Source: Streptomyces sp. R33
Lineage (GTDB): Bacteria > Actinomycetota > Actinomycetes > Streptomycetales > Streptomycetaceae
DNA length: 64,000 nt
Assembly (NCBI RefSeq): GCF_041200175.1
Contig: NZ_CP165727.1
Coordinates: 4,777,501 to 4,841,500, forward strand
Direction of reading: 5' to 3'
The first letter of the stretch is position 1. Each line of letters begins with the position of its first letter. The position numbers were made by a program, and so were the translations under genes. The notes below the pieces were generated by a model, which saw only the letters and a program-made list of their open reading frames with translations, searched no databases and was not told the DNA's origin. Of the stretch, positions 43,052-50,743 are shown one piece after another.

Positions 43052-44851
43052 ATGAGCACTCCCGAGGAACAACAGCAGCACCAGCAGCAGCACCAGCAGC
43101 AGCCCCGCAACGACCGGCAGGACCCGTACGGGACCCAGACCTGGCAGTCGGACACCTGGGACACCGGCTACCAGCCGGTCCAGCCGGTCCAGCCGGTCCA
43201 GCCGGTCCAGCCGCCGCTGGGGGCGCTGCCCGGCCAGCCCGTGGCTCTCGAGGGCTGGTTCCGCGACGAGGCCCCGGCCGCGCAGGCACAGCCCCAGGCC
43301 CAGGCCCAGCCCCAGACCGCCGAGGGCTGGTCCGAGGGCGGCGCCGGCACGTCGTGGCCGGCCGGGTCCGGCGCCGCGGCCGAGCAGACCGCGTACCTGC
43401 CGCCCTACCCGGGCCCGGCCGCGGCCGACCCGCAGCCGGTCGCTCCCGAGGGCTGGTTCCGGGACGAGGCCCCCGCCGCCCAGGCCCAGGCCCAGATCCA
43501 GGCCCAGGCGCAGGCCCAGGCGCCCGCGGCCGAGTGGCCGCCGAGCGGTGGCCCGGGCGCGGCCTGGTCCGAGGGTTCCGCCGCCGAGCAGACGGCCTAC
43601 CTCCCGCCCCAGGCGGCCGGTGCCGCCGAGCAGACGGCCTACCTCCCGCCGTACCCCGGCCCCGGGGCCCCGGCGGCCGCCGAGACCGCGTACCTGCCGC
43701 CGTACCCCGGCCCGGCCGCGGCCGACCCGCAGCCGCAGGCGCAGCCCATGGCGCCCGAGGGCTGGTTCCGCGACGAGGCTCCCGAAGCCCAGGCCCAGGC
43801 CCAGGCTCCCGCCCCCGACTGGGCGCCGAGCGGGGGTGCCGCCTGGGGCGAGGGTTCCGCCGCCGAGCAGACGGCCTATCTCCCGCCGCAGGCCGCCGCC
43901 CCCGCGGGCGACGCCGCCGAGCAGACCGCCTTCCTGCCGCCGTACCCCGGCCCCGGCCCCGGCCCGGGCGCCGAGGAGCCGGCCGCCACGGCCGCCCCCG
44001 CTCCGGCGGAGCAGCCCGCGGGCCCCGTCGGCTCCGAGATCCCGGGCGAGGAGCCCGCGTACTCCCCGCCCACCCTCGCCGGCAACACCCTGCGCGCCGT
44101 CGATCCCGCCCAGGCGCGGGCCGAGGGCCGCTCGCCGATCATCGACCCCGGCCCGCAGCCGGCCATACTGACCGCCGCCCTCGGGCTGCTGCTGGCCGGT
44201 GCCGCCGCCTTCGGCGACCTCGCGCTGCTCGCCCCGCTGGTCGCCCTCCAGGCGCTCACCGCGGCCGGCTGGTTCCGGCTCAACGGCATGTGGCCCGCCC
44301 GGCAGGGCATCGCCCTCGCCTTCCTCGGGGCGCTCGTCGCCGACGCCGCCGTGCTCGCCCTGGACGACCCGTACGGCCCCGGCGCGATCATCGGCACCCT
44401 CGGGGCCTGGGTGCTGCTCACGCTGGTCCTCCAGCTGCGCAGCCACGCCGACCCCGACGAGCGGATGTACGGGCTGATGGCCTCCGTGGCCTCCGCCGCG
44501 CTGGCCATCGTCTGCGCCGGCTACCTCGCCGCCGACTCCGCCGCCGTCAGCGTCGGCGCCGCGGCCGTCGCGGTCGCCGTGTTCACCCGCGCGCTGCCGC
44601 TGCCGACGCCGGCCTCCGTCGGCGTCTCGCTGGCCGCGGCCACCGGCGCCGGGATCGCGGTGGGCGGACTGACCTCCGTCGGGGTGGGCGGGGCGCTGGT
44701 CGGGCTGGCCGCCGGGGTGTGCGCGCTGATCGGGCTGCGCGTGGCCGCGTACGACTACCCGTCCAAGTTCGTCCACATGACGGCCGGTGTCGCGCTGCCG
44801 CTGGCGGCCGCCGCTCCCGCCGTCTACCTGATCGGGCGGGTGGTGGGCTGA
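43052..44851 (+). CDS. Repeat-rich membrane protein of unknown function
   Basis: 599 residues. The first 350 or so are low-complexity and probably disordered and cytoplasmic: poly-Gln/His start, four QPV units, three EGWFRDEAP units and six (A)AEQTAYLPP-type units with long AQAQ runs. The C-terminal 240 residues contain about eight hydrophobic helices (ILTAALGLLLAGAAAFGDLAL onward). No family is recognised for the membrane part. The Thr in the repeated QTAYLPP units could be phosphorylated by a Ser/Thr kinase; this is speculation. Starts 10 bp after the MoaD-like gene, so likely one operon. Confidence 0.75.
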   Translation: MSTPEEQQQHQQQHQQQPRNDRQDPYGTQTWQSDTWDTGYQPVQPVQPVQPVQPPLGALPGQPVALEGWFRDEAPAAQAQPQAQAQPQTAEGWSEGGAGTSWPAGSGAAAEQTAYLPPYPGPAAADPQPVAPEGWFRDEAPAAQAQAQIQAQAQAQAPAAEWPPSGGPGAAWSEGSAAEQTAYLPPQAAGAAEQTAYLPPYPGPGAPAAAETAYLPPYPGPAAADPQPQAQPMAPEGWFRDEAPEAQAQAQAPAPDWAPSGGAAWGEGSAAEQTAYLPPQAAAPAGDAAEQTAFLPPYPGPGPGPGAEEPAATAAPAPAEQPAGPVGSEIPGEEPAYSPPTLAGNTLRAVDPAQARAEGRSPIIDPGPQPAILTAALGLLLAGAAAFGDLALLAPLVALQALTAAGWFRLNGMWPARQGIALAFLGALVADAAVLALDDPYGPGAIIGTLGAWVLLTLVLQLRSHADPDERMYGLMASVASAALAIVCAGYLAADSAAVSVGAAAVAVAVFTRALPLPTPASVGVSLAAATGAGIAVGGLTSVGVGGALVGLAAGVCALIGLRVAAYDYPSKFVHMTAGVALPLAAAAPAVYLIGRVVG

Positions 44852-44969
44852 GGCCGGACCTCCCCAAGGCCGGCCGGCCGCGGCGGGCATCACACCGCCG
44901 CTGACGGCCTCCGTACGGCCGATCATGGTCCACTAGAACGCACGTACCGATCTACAGGGGGAGGGGCAC

Positions 44970-45680
44970 GTGCGGTTCCTGCGTGTTGTTGTGATCATCG
45001 GAGTGGTGCTGGGCGCCCTGTTCGCGGGCGCCGACCGCTGGGCGGTCAGCTATGCCGAGAACCGGCTGGCCGAGCGCATCCAGGCCCGCCAGGGGCTGGC
45101 GGGGAGCACGGAGGTGGACATCCACGGGTTCCCGTTCCTGACCCAGGCGCTCAGCCACGACCTCGACCGCGTCGACGTGAAGCTGAAGGGCGTCGAGGCC
45201 GTCTCGGACGGCCGCAAGACGCGGCTCTCGCAGCTCGACGCCAGCTTCCGCAGCGTGAAGCTGAACGGGGACTACAGCGGGGGCACCGCCGAGCGGGCCG
45301 AGGGCACGGCCCTCGTCACGTACCGGGACCTGACCGAGGCCTCGCAGACCGGTGTGACGGTCACCTACGGCGGGGCGCCGGGCAAGGTGAAGGTCACGGC
45401 GGCGGTGGAGGTCCTCGGCCGCAGGCTCTCCCCCAGCGTGGTGTCGACCGTCACGCTCGTGGACGCGCCGGGCGGCGGCAAGATGGTCCGGGTCCGGGCC
45501 GACGAGGTGCCCGGCGAGGGTCTGCCCGGGATCGAGAGCGCGGTCCGCAAGAAGACCGACTTCGACCGCCGGCTCGACGGCGGACTGCCGTCCGGGCTCA
45601 AGCTGACCACGCTGACCTCGGACGAGGCCGGTGTCCACCTCACGCTGAGCGGCTCGGACGTGGTGCTGGCCGGATCGTGA
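44970..45680 (+). CDS. DUF2993 (LmeA-like) lipid-binding protein
   Basis: 236 residues. One N-terminal helix or signal anchor (LRVVVIIGVVLGALFAGAD) precedes a DUF2993 domain with AENRLAERIQARQGL, VDIHGFPFLTQALSHDLDRVDVKLKGV and alternating strands. The family includes LmeA of mycobacteria, which binds phospholipids and acts in lipoglycan maturation outside the membrane. The GTG start follows GGGGGAGGGGCAC. The upstream gap of 118 bp presumably has its promoter. Confidence 0.85.
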   Translation: MRFLRVVVIIGVVLGALFAGADRWAVSYAENRLAERIQARQGLAGSTEVDIHGFPFLTQALSHDLDRVDVKLKGVEAVSDGRKTRLSQLDASFRSVKLNGDYSGGTAERAEGTALVTYRDLTEASQTGVTVTYGGAPGKVKVTAAVEVLGRRLSPSVVSTVTLVDAPGGGKMVRVRADEVPGEGLPGIESAVRKKTDFDRRLDGGLPSGLKLTTLTSDEAGVHLTLSGSDVVLAGS

Positions 45681-45767
45681 GACGGCGCGGTCCGATCCTT
45701 AGAAGGACGGGCCCTGCCAAGGCCCCCGGAGGCGGTGCGGCAGCCACCCGGGGGCATGTGCATCCCA

Positions 45768-45795
45768 ATATTCGGACGATCCCGTCTCGGAATAT
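45768..45795. promoter_or_regulatory. ATATTC/GAATAT inverted repeat upstream of sulfur operon
   Basis: ATATTC (45768-45773) and GAATAT (45790-45795) form an A/T-rich inverted repeat with a 16-bp spacer, in otherwise GC-rich DNA. It ends 9 bp before the predicted -35 element. It may bind a regulator of the sulfurtransferase operon. Confidence 0.45.
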
Positions 45796-45804
45796 GACAC
45801 GCCG

Positions 45805-45834
45805 GTGACAGGGCGGCCGATTCGTCCCTACGAT
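45805..45834 (+). promoter_or_regulatory. Promoter of the leader peptide / sulfurtransferase operon
   Basis: GTGACA (45805-45810), an 18-bp spacer and TACGAT (45829-45834) fit a housekeeping sigma-type promoter. Transcription should begin near 45840-45843, at or next to the leader ATG, so the leader would be essentially leaderless. Confidence 0.6.
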
Positions 45835-45836
45835 CC

Positions 45837-45926
45837 ATGGCTATGAAGCATCAGCAGGCGGACCTCACGAAGCGACGGGCAGTAGACCTGTGTCGCGTCG
45901 CCGCCATGCTCTGTCGATCCATGTGA
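45837..45926 (+). CDS. Cysteine-containing leader peptide
   Basis: This codes for a 29-residue peptide (27 if the in-frame ATG at 45843 is used). Its middle and end read ADLTKRRAVDLCRVAAMLCRSM, with both Cys encoded by TGT. It belongs to the putative leader-peptide type common ahead of sulfur genes in actinomycetes. Ribosome stalling at the Cys codons when cysteine is low is thought to alter folding of the downstream leader and so expression of the sulfurtransferase gene 222 bp away. No Shine-Dalgarno sequence fits; the predicted promoter places the transcript start at the ATG. Confidence 0.75.
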   Translation: MAMKHQQADLTKRRAVDLCRVAAMLCRSM

Positions 45927-46148
45927 CCTGTGAGCGCTTCCGCTCCATCAGCCGGACGACCGTCCTTCCCGCGTGACCGCACCGCAGCCGCCCCCTCCTC
46001 CCCGCTGACGCCTCCCCGCGCAGTGTCCGAGGGCGCCGCCCGCAGCGGCACGCCCCCGCAGCACCCAGCACTTGCAGACCGCTCCGCAGCACCTGCACTG
46101 CACCTGCAACAGCACGCCCCGCCGCACACTGCCCCGGAGGAGAACACC

Positions 46149-46994
46149 ATGAGCCGCAGCGACGTCCTCGTAGACGCCGACTGGGTCGAGGCCCACCTGA
46201 ACGACGCCAACGTCGTGATCGTCGAGGTGGACGAGGACACGTCCGCGTACGACAAGAACCACATCACCAACGCCGTCCGGATCGACTGGAAGCAGGACCT
46301 CCAGGACCCGGTCCGCCGCGACTTCGTGGACCAGGAGGGCTTCGAGAAGCTCCTCTCCGCCAAGGGCATCTCCAACGACGACACCGTCGTCCTCTACGGC
46401 GGCAACAACAACTGGTTCGCGTCCTACGCCTACTGGTACTTCAAGCTGTACGGCCACCAGGACGTCCGCCTCCTCGACGGCGGCCGCAAGAAGTGGGAGC
46501 TCGACTCCCGCGACCTGGTCGACGGCACCGAGGTCCCGAACCGCCCGGCCACCCAGTACAAGGCCCAGCCGCAGGACGCCTCGATCCGCGCCTTCCGCGA
46601 CGACGTCGTGGCCGCGATCGGCGCCCAGAACCTGGTCGACGTCCGCTCGCCCGACGAGTTCTCCGGCAAGCTGCTCGCCCCGGCGCACCTCCCGCAGGAG
46701 CAGTCGCAGCGCCCCGGCCACGTGCCGAGCGCCCGCAACATCCCGTGGTCGAAGAACGCCAACGACGACGGCACGTTCAAGTCCGACGAGGAGCTGACCG
46801 CCCTCTACGAGGCCGAGCAGGTCGACCTGTCGAAGGACACCATCGCGTACTGCCGCATCGGTGAGCGCTCCGCGCTGACCTGGTTCGTGCTGCACGAGCT
46901 CCTGGGCCAGGAGAACGTCAAGAACTACGACGGCTCCTGGACCGAGTACGGCTCCCTGGTCGGCGTGCCGATCGAGCTCGGCGCCAACAAGTAG
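46149..46994 (+). CDS. Thiosulfate sulfurtransferase (rhodanese; CysA/SseA-like)
   Basis: 281 residues with two rhodanese domains. The N-terminal non-catalytic one runs VLVDADWVEAHL through DDTVVLYGGNNNWFASYAYW. The catalytic one ends with the active-site loop YCRIGERSALTW (Cys about 237). It transfers sulfane sulfur from thiosulfate to cyanide or a protein thiol. It is close to mycobacterial CysA2, which is also paired with SseC. ATG at 46149 follows GGAGGAGAACACC. The 222-bp untranslated region after the leader peptide likely controls it. Confidence 0.92.
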   Translation: MSRSDVLVDADWVEAHLNDANVVIVEVDEDTSAYDKNHITNAVRIDWKQDLQDPVRRDFVDQEGFEKLLSAKGISNDDTVVLYGGNNNWFASYAYWYFKLYGHQDVRLLDGGRKKWELDSRDLVDGTEVPNRPATQYKAQPQDASIRAFRDDVVAAIGAQNLVDVRSPDEFSGKLLAPAHLPQEQSQRPGHVPSARNIPWSKNANDDGTFKSDEELTALYEAEQVDLSKDTIAYCRIGERSALTWFVLHELLGQENVKNYDGSWTEYGSLVGVPIELGANK

Positions 46995-47052
46995 TTCCCG
47001 GGCACGCGACGCCCCGTAGACCGTACGACCTCTCTAGGACAGGACAGAGAAC

Positions 47053-47343
47053 ATGTGTGGAGCACAGATCGGCGGGCCCGACCTCGCGACGCTCAAGCCC
47101 GGTGAGACCGCCATCCAGGGCCAGGTGACCAAGGACGGCGAGCCCATCAGCGGGTACGTGCGCCTGCTCGACTCGACCGGCGAGTTCACGGCCGAGGTCC
47201 CGACCTCGGCGACCGGCCAGTTCCGCTTCTACGCGGCGACCGGCACGTGGACCCTGCGCGCGCTGGTCCCCGGCGCCCAGGCGGACCGCGCCGTGGTCGT
47301 GGCCGAGGCCGGCGGCGTGACGGACGTGGCGATCGCGGTCTGA
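47053..47343 (+). CDS. sseC: DUF1416 protein SseC
   Basis: 96 residues. Starts MCGAQIGGPDLATLKPGE and contains a single beta-sandwich-like DUF1416 domain (IQGQVTKDGEPISGYVRLLDSTGEF, then TGQFRFYAATGTWTLRAL). In mycobacteria SseC follows the CysA2 sulfurtransferase and is linked to sulfur metabolism, though its biochemical role is not settled. The conserved Cys2 might carry sulfur. It follows the rhodanese gene by 58 bp and is closed by a strong terminator. Confidence 0.88.
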   Translation: MCGAQIGGPDLATLKPGETAIQGQVTKDGEPISGYVRLLDSTGEFTAEVPTSATGQFRFYAATGTWTLRALVPGAQADRAVVVAEAGGVTDVAIAV

Positions 47344-47380
47344 CGACCGCGCTGCGCACGCAGCGGCAGCTGAACCGGCC

Positions 47381-47433
47381 GAAGGGCCGCACCCCAGGGG
47401 GTTGGACGCCACTGGAACGGGGTGCGGCCCTTC
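47381..47433 (+). terminator. Terminator after sseC
   Basis: GAAGGGCCGCACCCC (47381-47395) pairs perfectly with GGGGTGCGGCCCTTC (47419-47433). The 15-bp stem and 23-nt loop begin 38 bp after the sseC stop. Confidence 0.8.
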
Positions 47434-47483
47434 GCGCCGTCCCGGCCCTGCGCATCGCCCGCCTCCGGCCCTACCCTTGAGGC

Positions 47484-47747
47484 ATGTACGCCCGGCGGCG
47501 CCGCGTCTACTTCCTCCTCATGGGCGGATGCATCTTCCTGTTCGTCTCCGCCTGGTCCTTCGTGCGGCTGTTCTCGGTCGAGGCGGCCGTGGCCCTGTGC
47601 GTGGTCGCCATGGTCATCCCGCCGGTCGCCGCGATGATCGCGAACCGGCGCGGGCCGGACGACCGCTGGTGGGACGACCCCTCGGGCGACCCGAAGTCCG
47701 ACGAGTGGTGGGACGAACTGGACGGAAAACGGCGTCACGAGGACTGA
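47484..47747 (+). CDS. DUF3099 membrane protein
   Basis: 87 residues. Two adjacent hydrophobic helices (VYFLLMGGCIFLFVSAWSFV and VEAAVALCVVAMVIPPVAAMIA) are followed by the charged tail RRGPDDRWWDDPSGDPKSDEWWDEL, a DUF3099 hallmark. Function unknown. It lies just after the sseC terminator, with its own short promoter region, and before the three-gene membrane operon. Confidence 0.85.
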   Translation: MYARRRRVYFLLMGGCIFLFVSAWSFVRLFSVEAAVALCVVAMVIPPVAAMIANRRGPDDRWWDDPSGDPKSDEWWDELDGKRRHED

Positions 47748-47861
47748 AACCCCCAGACATCAAAACGTGACAAGCATTCGTACAACCGCTCCCCCCACGG
47801 ACGGGTCATGGGTACGCACGGGTACCCACCCAGTGCCTCACGTCCTGTGGGGGGACTTCCT

Positions 47862-48635
47862 TTGGAACACGAACAGACCCTTCCTGAGCAGCCGGAAGGG
47901 GAGGAGACCGCAGCACGCCGCCCCCGCGGCCGCAGCCGTACGGTCCTCCTGATCGCCGGCGCCGCCGTACTCGGCGTGCTCGCGGGCACGGTCACCGGCT
48001 ACGCGATCCAGTACGACCGCGAGCCCACCCCGCTGCCGCCGCTGGCGCAGCAGAAGATCGACCAGCCGAAGCCGCAGGCTCCGAACGAGTCGACGAGCGC
48101 CCGCTCCCTCAACGCCAGCCGCTGGCACAAGACGGACGACGACCTGGCGAAGCTGCTGATCGAAGCCCCGGCCGGGGCGGAGGTCCGCTCCTCGGGGACG
48201 GTGTCCCCGGACGAGTTCTCGGCGGACTACTACGAGAAGCCGGGCAGCGGCCTCGGAGGCCAGCTCCGGCACGACGTACGGCGGATCGCCGAACTGCGAT
48301 GGGCGCAGGACGACCGGAACTTCGTCACCGTCCGGCTCTTGCAGTACCGGGAGCGCTCCGGCGCCGACTGGTACCAGCACGCCCACGACTACCTGGCGGA
48401 AGAGAGGTACACGGGCAACTCGGGCAAGGACCTGCCCGGCGTGCCCGCCGACTTCGGCCACCTGTGGGTGGACTCCGCGCCGCGGGAGAAGCCGGGCTAC
48501 CTCCCGGTGAAGGCGGCCCGGGTCCTCGCACGGCGCGGGGACATCGTCATGGAGGTCAGCTACATGAACAACCGCGGTGTCCTCGACGAGAAGGACATCG
48601 TCGAGATCGCGAAGCGACAGTTGGAGCGGCTGTGA
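47862..48635 (+). CDS. Single-span membrane protein, first of a coupled trio
   Basis: About 257 residues from the chosen TTG start at 47862, which has GGGGGGAC about 4-5 nt upstream; an in-frame ATG at 47808 lacks such a site. A polar cytoplasmic tail (EHEQTLPEQPEGEE) leads to a basic RRPRGRSR, one helix (TVLLIAGAAVLGVLAGTVTG) and an extracytoplasmic domain of about 200 residues with many Trp/Tyr (SADYYEKPGSG, GADWYQHAHDYLAEERY). No family is recognised. The stop overlaps the next start as GTGA. The trio probably forms one complex at the membrane. Confidence 0.7.
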   Translation: MEHEQTLPEQPEGEETAARRPRGRSRTVLLIAGAAVLGVLAGTVTGYAIQYDREPTPLPPLAQQKIDQPKPQAPNESTSARSLNASRWHKTDDDLAKLLIEAPAGAEVRSSGTVSPDEFSADYYEKPGSGLGGQLRHDVRRIAELRWAQDDRNFVTVRLLQYRERSGADWYQHAHDYLAEERYTGNSGKDLPGVPADFGHLWVDSAPREKPGYLPVKAARVLARRGDIVMEVSYMNNRGVLDEKDIVEIAKRQLERL

Positions 48636-49573
48636 GCGACCCGCAGGACAGCAAGGGCGTGACGGCGGAGGCGGCCGAGCCTGCTGAGGCCGCCGAGGCG
48701 GTCGCAGCAACCGGGACGGCTGCGCCGGACGCACCGGCCGAGGCGACGGCACCGGCCGAGGCGACCGCACCGGCCGCACCGGCCGAGGTGACCGCCCCCG
48801 AGGCGGCGTCCGCCGGCGCGCCGCGGGCGCGGAGCCGCCGGACCGTGGCGCTGATCGCGGGCGGGCTCGGCATCGCCGTCCTCGCCGGCGGCGCCCTCTG
48901 GGCCGCCGGGCGGATGGCCGACGCCGACCGCACCGCGCCGACCCGGTACTGGGTCGCGGAGAGCGCCGATTCCAGGCCCACCGGTACGCCGGAGCCGGTC
49001 CCGACCGTGCCGCCGAACGACCTGACGGGCAAGCTGCTGCCGCTGTCCGCCGATTTCGAGCTCGGTCCCGACCTCGACGCCGAGGGCAACGACTTCTACG
49101 TGTCGGGCGAGCGGGCGCTCCAGACCGTCAAGGACGCGGACACCGGGCTCTCCGGCGAGGAGCGGGCGCAACGGGACAAGGCGCTGGACGGACTGAAGCT
49201 CAAAGGCGTGGCCGCCCGCAGCTACCACCATCTGCGCGACCAGCAGGTGATGGAGATCCAGCTCACCCAGGCCGACCCGCAGGCCCTCGCGAAGTTCTCC
49301 GAGTTCAGCAAGAAGATCCTCGAGCTGCTCGGCGGTGACCGCGACGCGCCGAAGATCGAGGGCTTCCCCGACGCCAAGTGCTCCCTTTCGGTCCTCGGCA
49401 AGGAGAAGAAGGAGGAGCAGCAAAAGATCGACACCATCGACTGCGAAGCCCTCCAGGGAGACGTGCTGGTGAGCTTCCGGATGTACGGGCCGAAGCCCTT
49501 CTCCGCGAACGACGCCGCCGGCCTGTTCAAGCAGCAGCTGAACCACCTGAAGTCCCCCGGGGAGTCCGTGTGA
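48632..49573 (+). CDS. Single-span membrane protein, second of a coupled trio
   Basis: 313 residues. An Ala/Glu/Pro/Thr-rich cytoplasmic tail with repeated EATAPAE-type units (about 10-65), basic RARSRR, one helix (VALIAGGLGIAVLAGGALWAAG) and an extracytoplasmic domain of about 215 residues. The domain has two well-separated Cys (DAKCSLSVL, DTIDCEALQ) that may form a disulfide. No recognised family. GTG start coupled to the upstream stop, and its own stop overlaps the next start the same way. Confidence 0.72.
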   Translation: MSDPQDSKGVTAEAAEPAEAAEAVAATGTAAPDAPAEATAPAEATAPAAPAEVTAPEAASAGAPRARSRRTVALIAGGLGIAVLAGGALWAAGRMADADRTAPTRYWVAESADSRPTGTPEPVPTVPPNDLTGKLLPLSADFELGPDLDAEGNDFYVSGERALQTVKDADTGLSGEERAQRDKALDGLKLKGVAARSYHHLRDQQVMEIQLTQADPQALAKFSEFSKKILELLGGDRDAPKIEGFPDAKCSLSVLGKEKKEEQQKIDTIDCEALQGDVLVSFRMYGPKPFSANDAAGLFKQQLNHLKSPGESV

Positions 49574-50469
49574 CCGAGCAGAACACCGCCGACACCACTG
49601 CCGTGGCGGAGCCGCCGGCACCGGCCCCGGCCCCGGCATCGGCACCGGCCGAAGCAGCGGCGCCGACCGCCCCCAAGGACCGTCGCAAGCTCTTCGCCGC
49701 CCTGCGGTGGACGGCCGCCGTCGTGGTCTTCGCCGCCGTCGGCACCGGGGTCACGTACGGGATCAGCCGGGCCGAGCGCACCGACCTCCCCGGCCTGTCC
49801 ACCAAGGACGACGGCCGCTGGGTCTACCCCGCTCTGGCCAAGCCCGCCCTGCCCGCCGGCGCCCCGCTGCCCGCGGGCAAGGACAACAAGGACGACAGGC
49901 ACTACGCGCCGCTCACCGGTCTGCTCCTGCCCGCCCCCGAGGGCGCCGAGCCGGATGCCGGGCTCAAGGCGGACAAGGACCTGCTGGTGTCCACCGACGC
50001 CTTCCTCGAGGAGTACGCCCCCGACAGCCGGGCGAAGCTGAAGGAGGGCCTGGAGTACGAGGGGCTGCGCCAGATCGCCGGCCGGGGCTGGACCACCCCC
50101 GACGGCACGCGCACGCGCATCTACCTGCTGCGCTTCCACTCCTCGGGCTTCGTGAACGCCTTCCGCGGCTGCAACATCAACACGCAGCTCGCCGGCGCCC
50201 CGGTCCTGGAGATGGACCTGACCTGGAGCAAGGTCAGGTCCACGCAGCCCAGCATGGAGGGGCAGGCGGTCGGCTACGCCGGCACCCTCACCAGCAGCGC
50301 CATCAGCCTGTACCAGGAGCCCAAGTCCGCGGGCGGGGGCGAGCAGACCAAGCTCGGATGCCTCCAGGCGGGTGACGTCCAGGCCGTGATCCTCCAGACC
50401 CGCAAGGGCGAGGTGGCCGCCGTTCCCTTCCACCAGACGGTGGTCCTGCAGGACCAGCTGCTGGGCTGA
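49570..50469 (+). CDS. Single-span membrane protein, third of a coupled trio
   Basis: 299 residues. Same plan: Pro/Ala-rich tail (EPPAPAPAPASAPAEAAAP), basic KDRRK, one helix (LRWTAAVVVFAAVGTGVTYG) and an extracytoplasmic domain of about 230 residues. The domain has two Cys (FRGCNINTQ, LGCLQAGD) and a segment STDAFLEEYAPDSRAKLKEGLEYEGLRQIAGRGW. No recognised family. GTG start coupled by GTGA. Similar architecture of all three argues for a common ancestor or shared complex, but I see little sequence identity between the outer domains. Confidence 0.72.
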   Translation: MTEQNTADTTAVAEPPAPAPAPASAPAEAAAPTAPKDRRKLFAALRWTAAVVVFAAVGTGVTYGISRAERTDLPGLSTKDDGRWVYPALAKPALPAGAPLPAGKDNKDDRHYAPLTGLLLPAPEGAEPDAGLKADKDLLVSTDAFLEEYAPDSRAKLKEGLEYEGLRQIAGRGWTTPDGTRTRIYLLRFHSSGFVNAFRGCNINTQLAGAPVLEMDLTWSKVRSTQPSMEGQAVGYAGTLTSSAISLYQEPKSAGGGEQTKLGCLQAGDVQAVILQTRKGEVAAVPFHQTVVLQDQLLG

Positions 50470-50578
50470 CCGCTCGCAGGAGGGGGCTGCGGCCTACCTC
50501 ACGGAGTGCGCCGGTCCCCGGGCCAGTAGGCTTGGGGACCGGCCCCGTACACGCCCCCATCACTCCGAGGAGCACCCC

Positions 50579-50680
50579 GTGCTTGAGGCATTCTTCACCT
50601 CCCTGCTGATCCTGGTCTGCGTCGGCGTGCTCGCCTTCACCGGCCTCGCAGTGAAGAAGCTGTACCAGGGCCAGCGCTGA
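50579..50680 (+). CDS. 33-residue single-span membrane peptide
   Basis: GTG start with GAGGAG 7 nt upstream. The product is a single hydrophobic helix (FFTSLLILVCVGVLAFTGLAV) ending in the basic KKLYQGQR. I recall similar very short membrane proteins in other Streptomyces but no function. A good ribosome-binding site and strong GC3 pattern support it. Confidence 0.65.
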   Translation: MLEAFFTSLLILVCVGVLAFTGLAVKKLYQGQR

Positions 50681-50743
50681 TCTCCGATCGGCCGCCCTCC
50701 CGGACCCGGAACCCCTCCCCACAGATCGCCTGAGCAGCCACAC

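Noticed and set aside
42743..44926. A long minus-strand frame opposite the repeat-rich membrane protein
   Set aside because: Its composition (Gly/Arg/Leu repeats) mirrors the repeats of the real gene, and no known domain or start signal is present.
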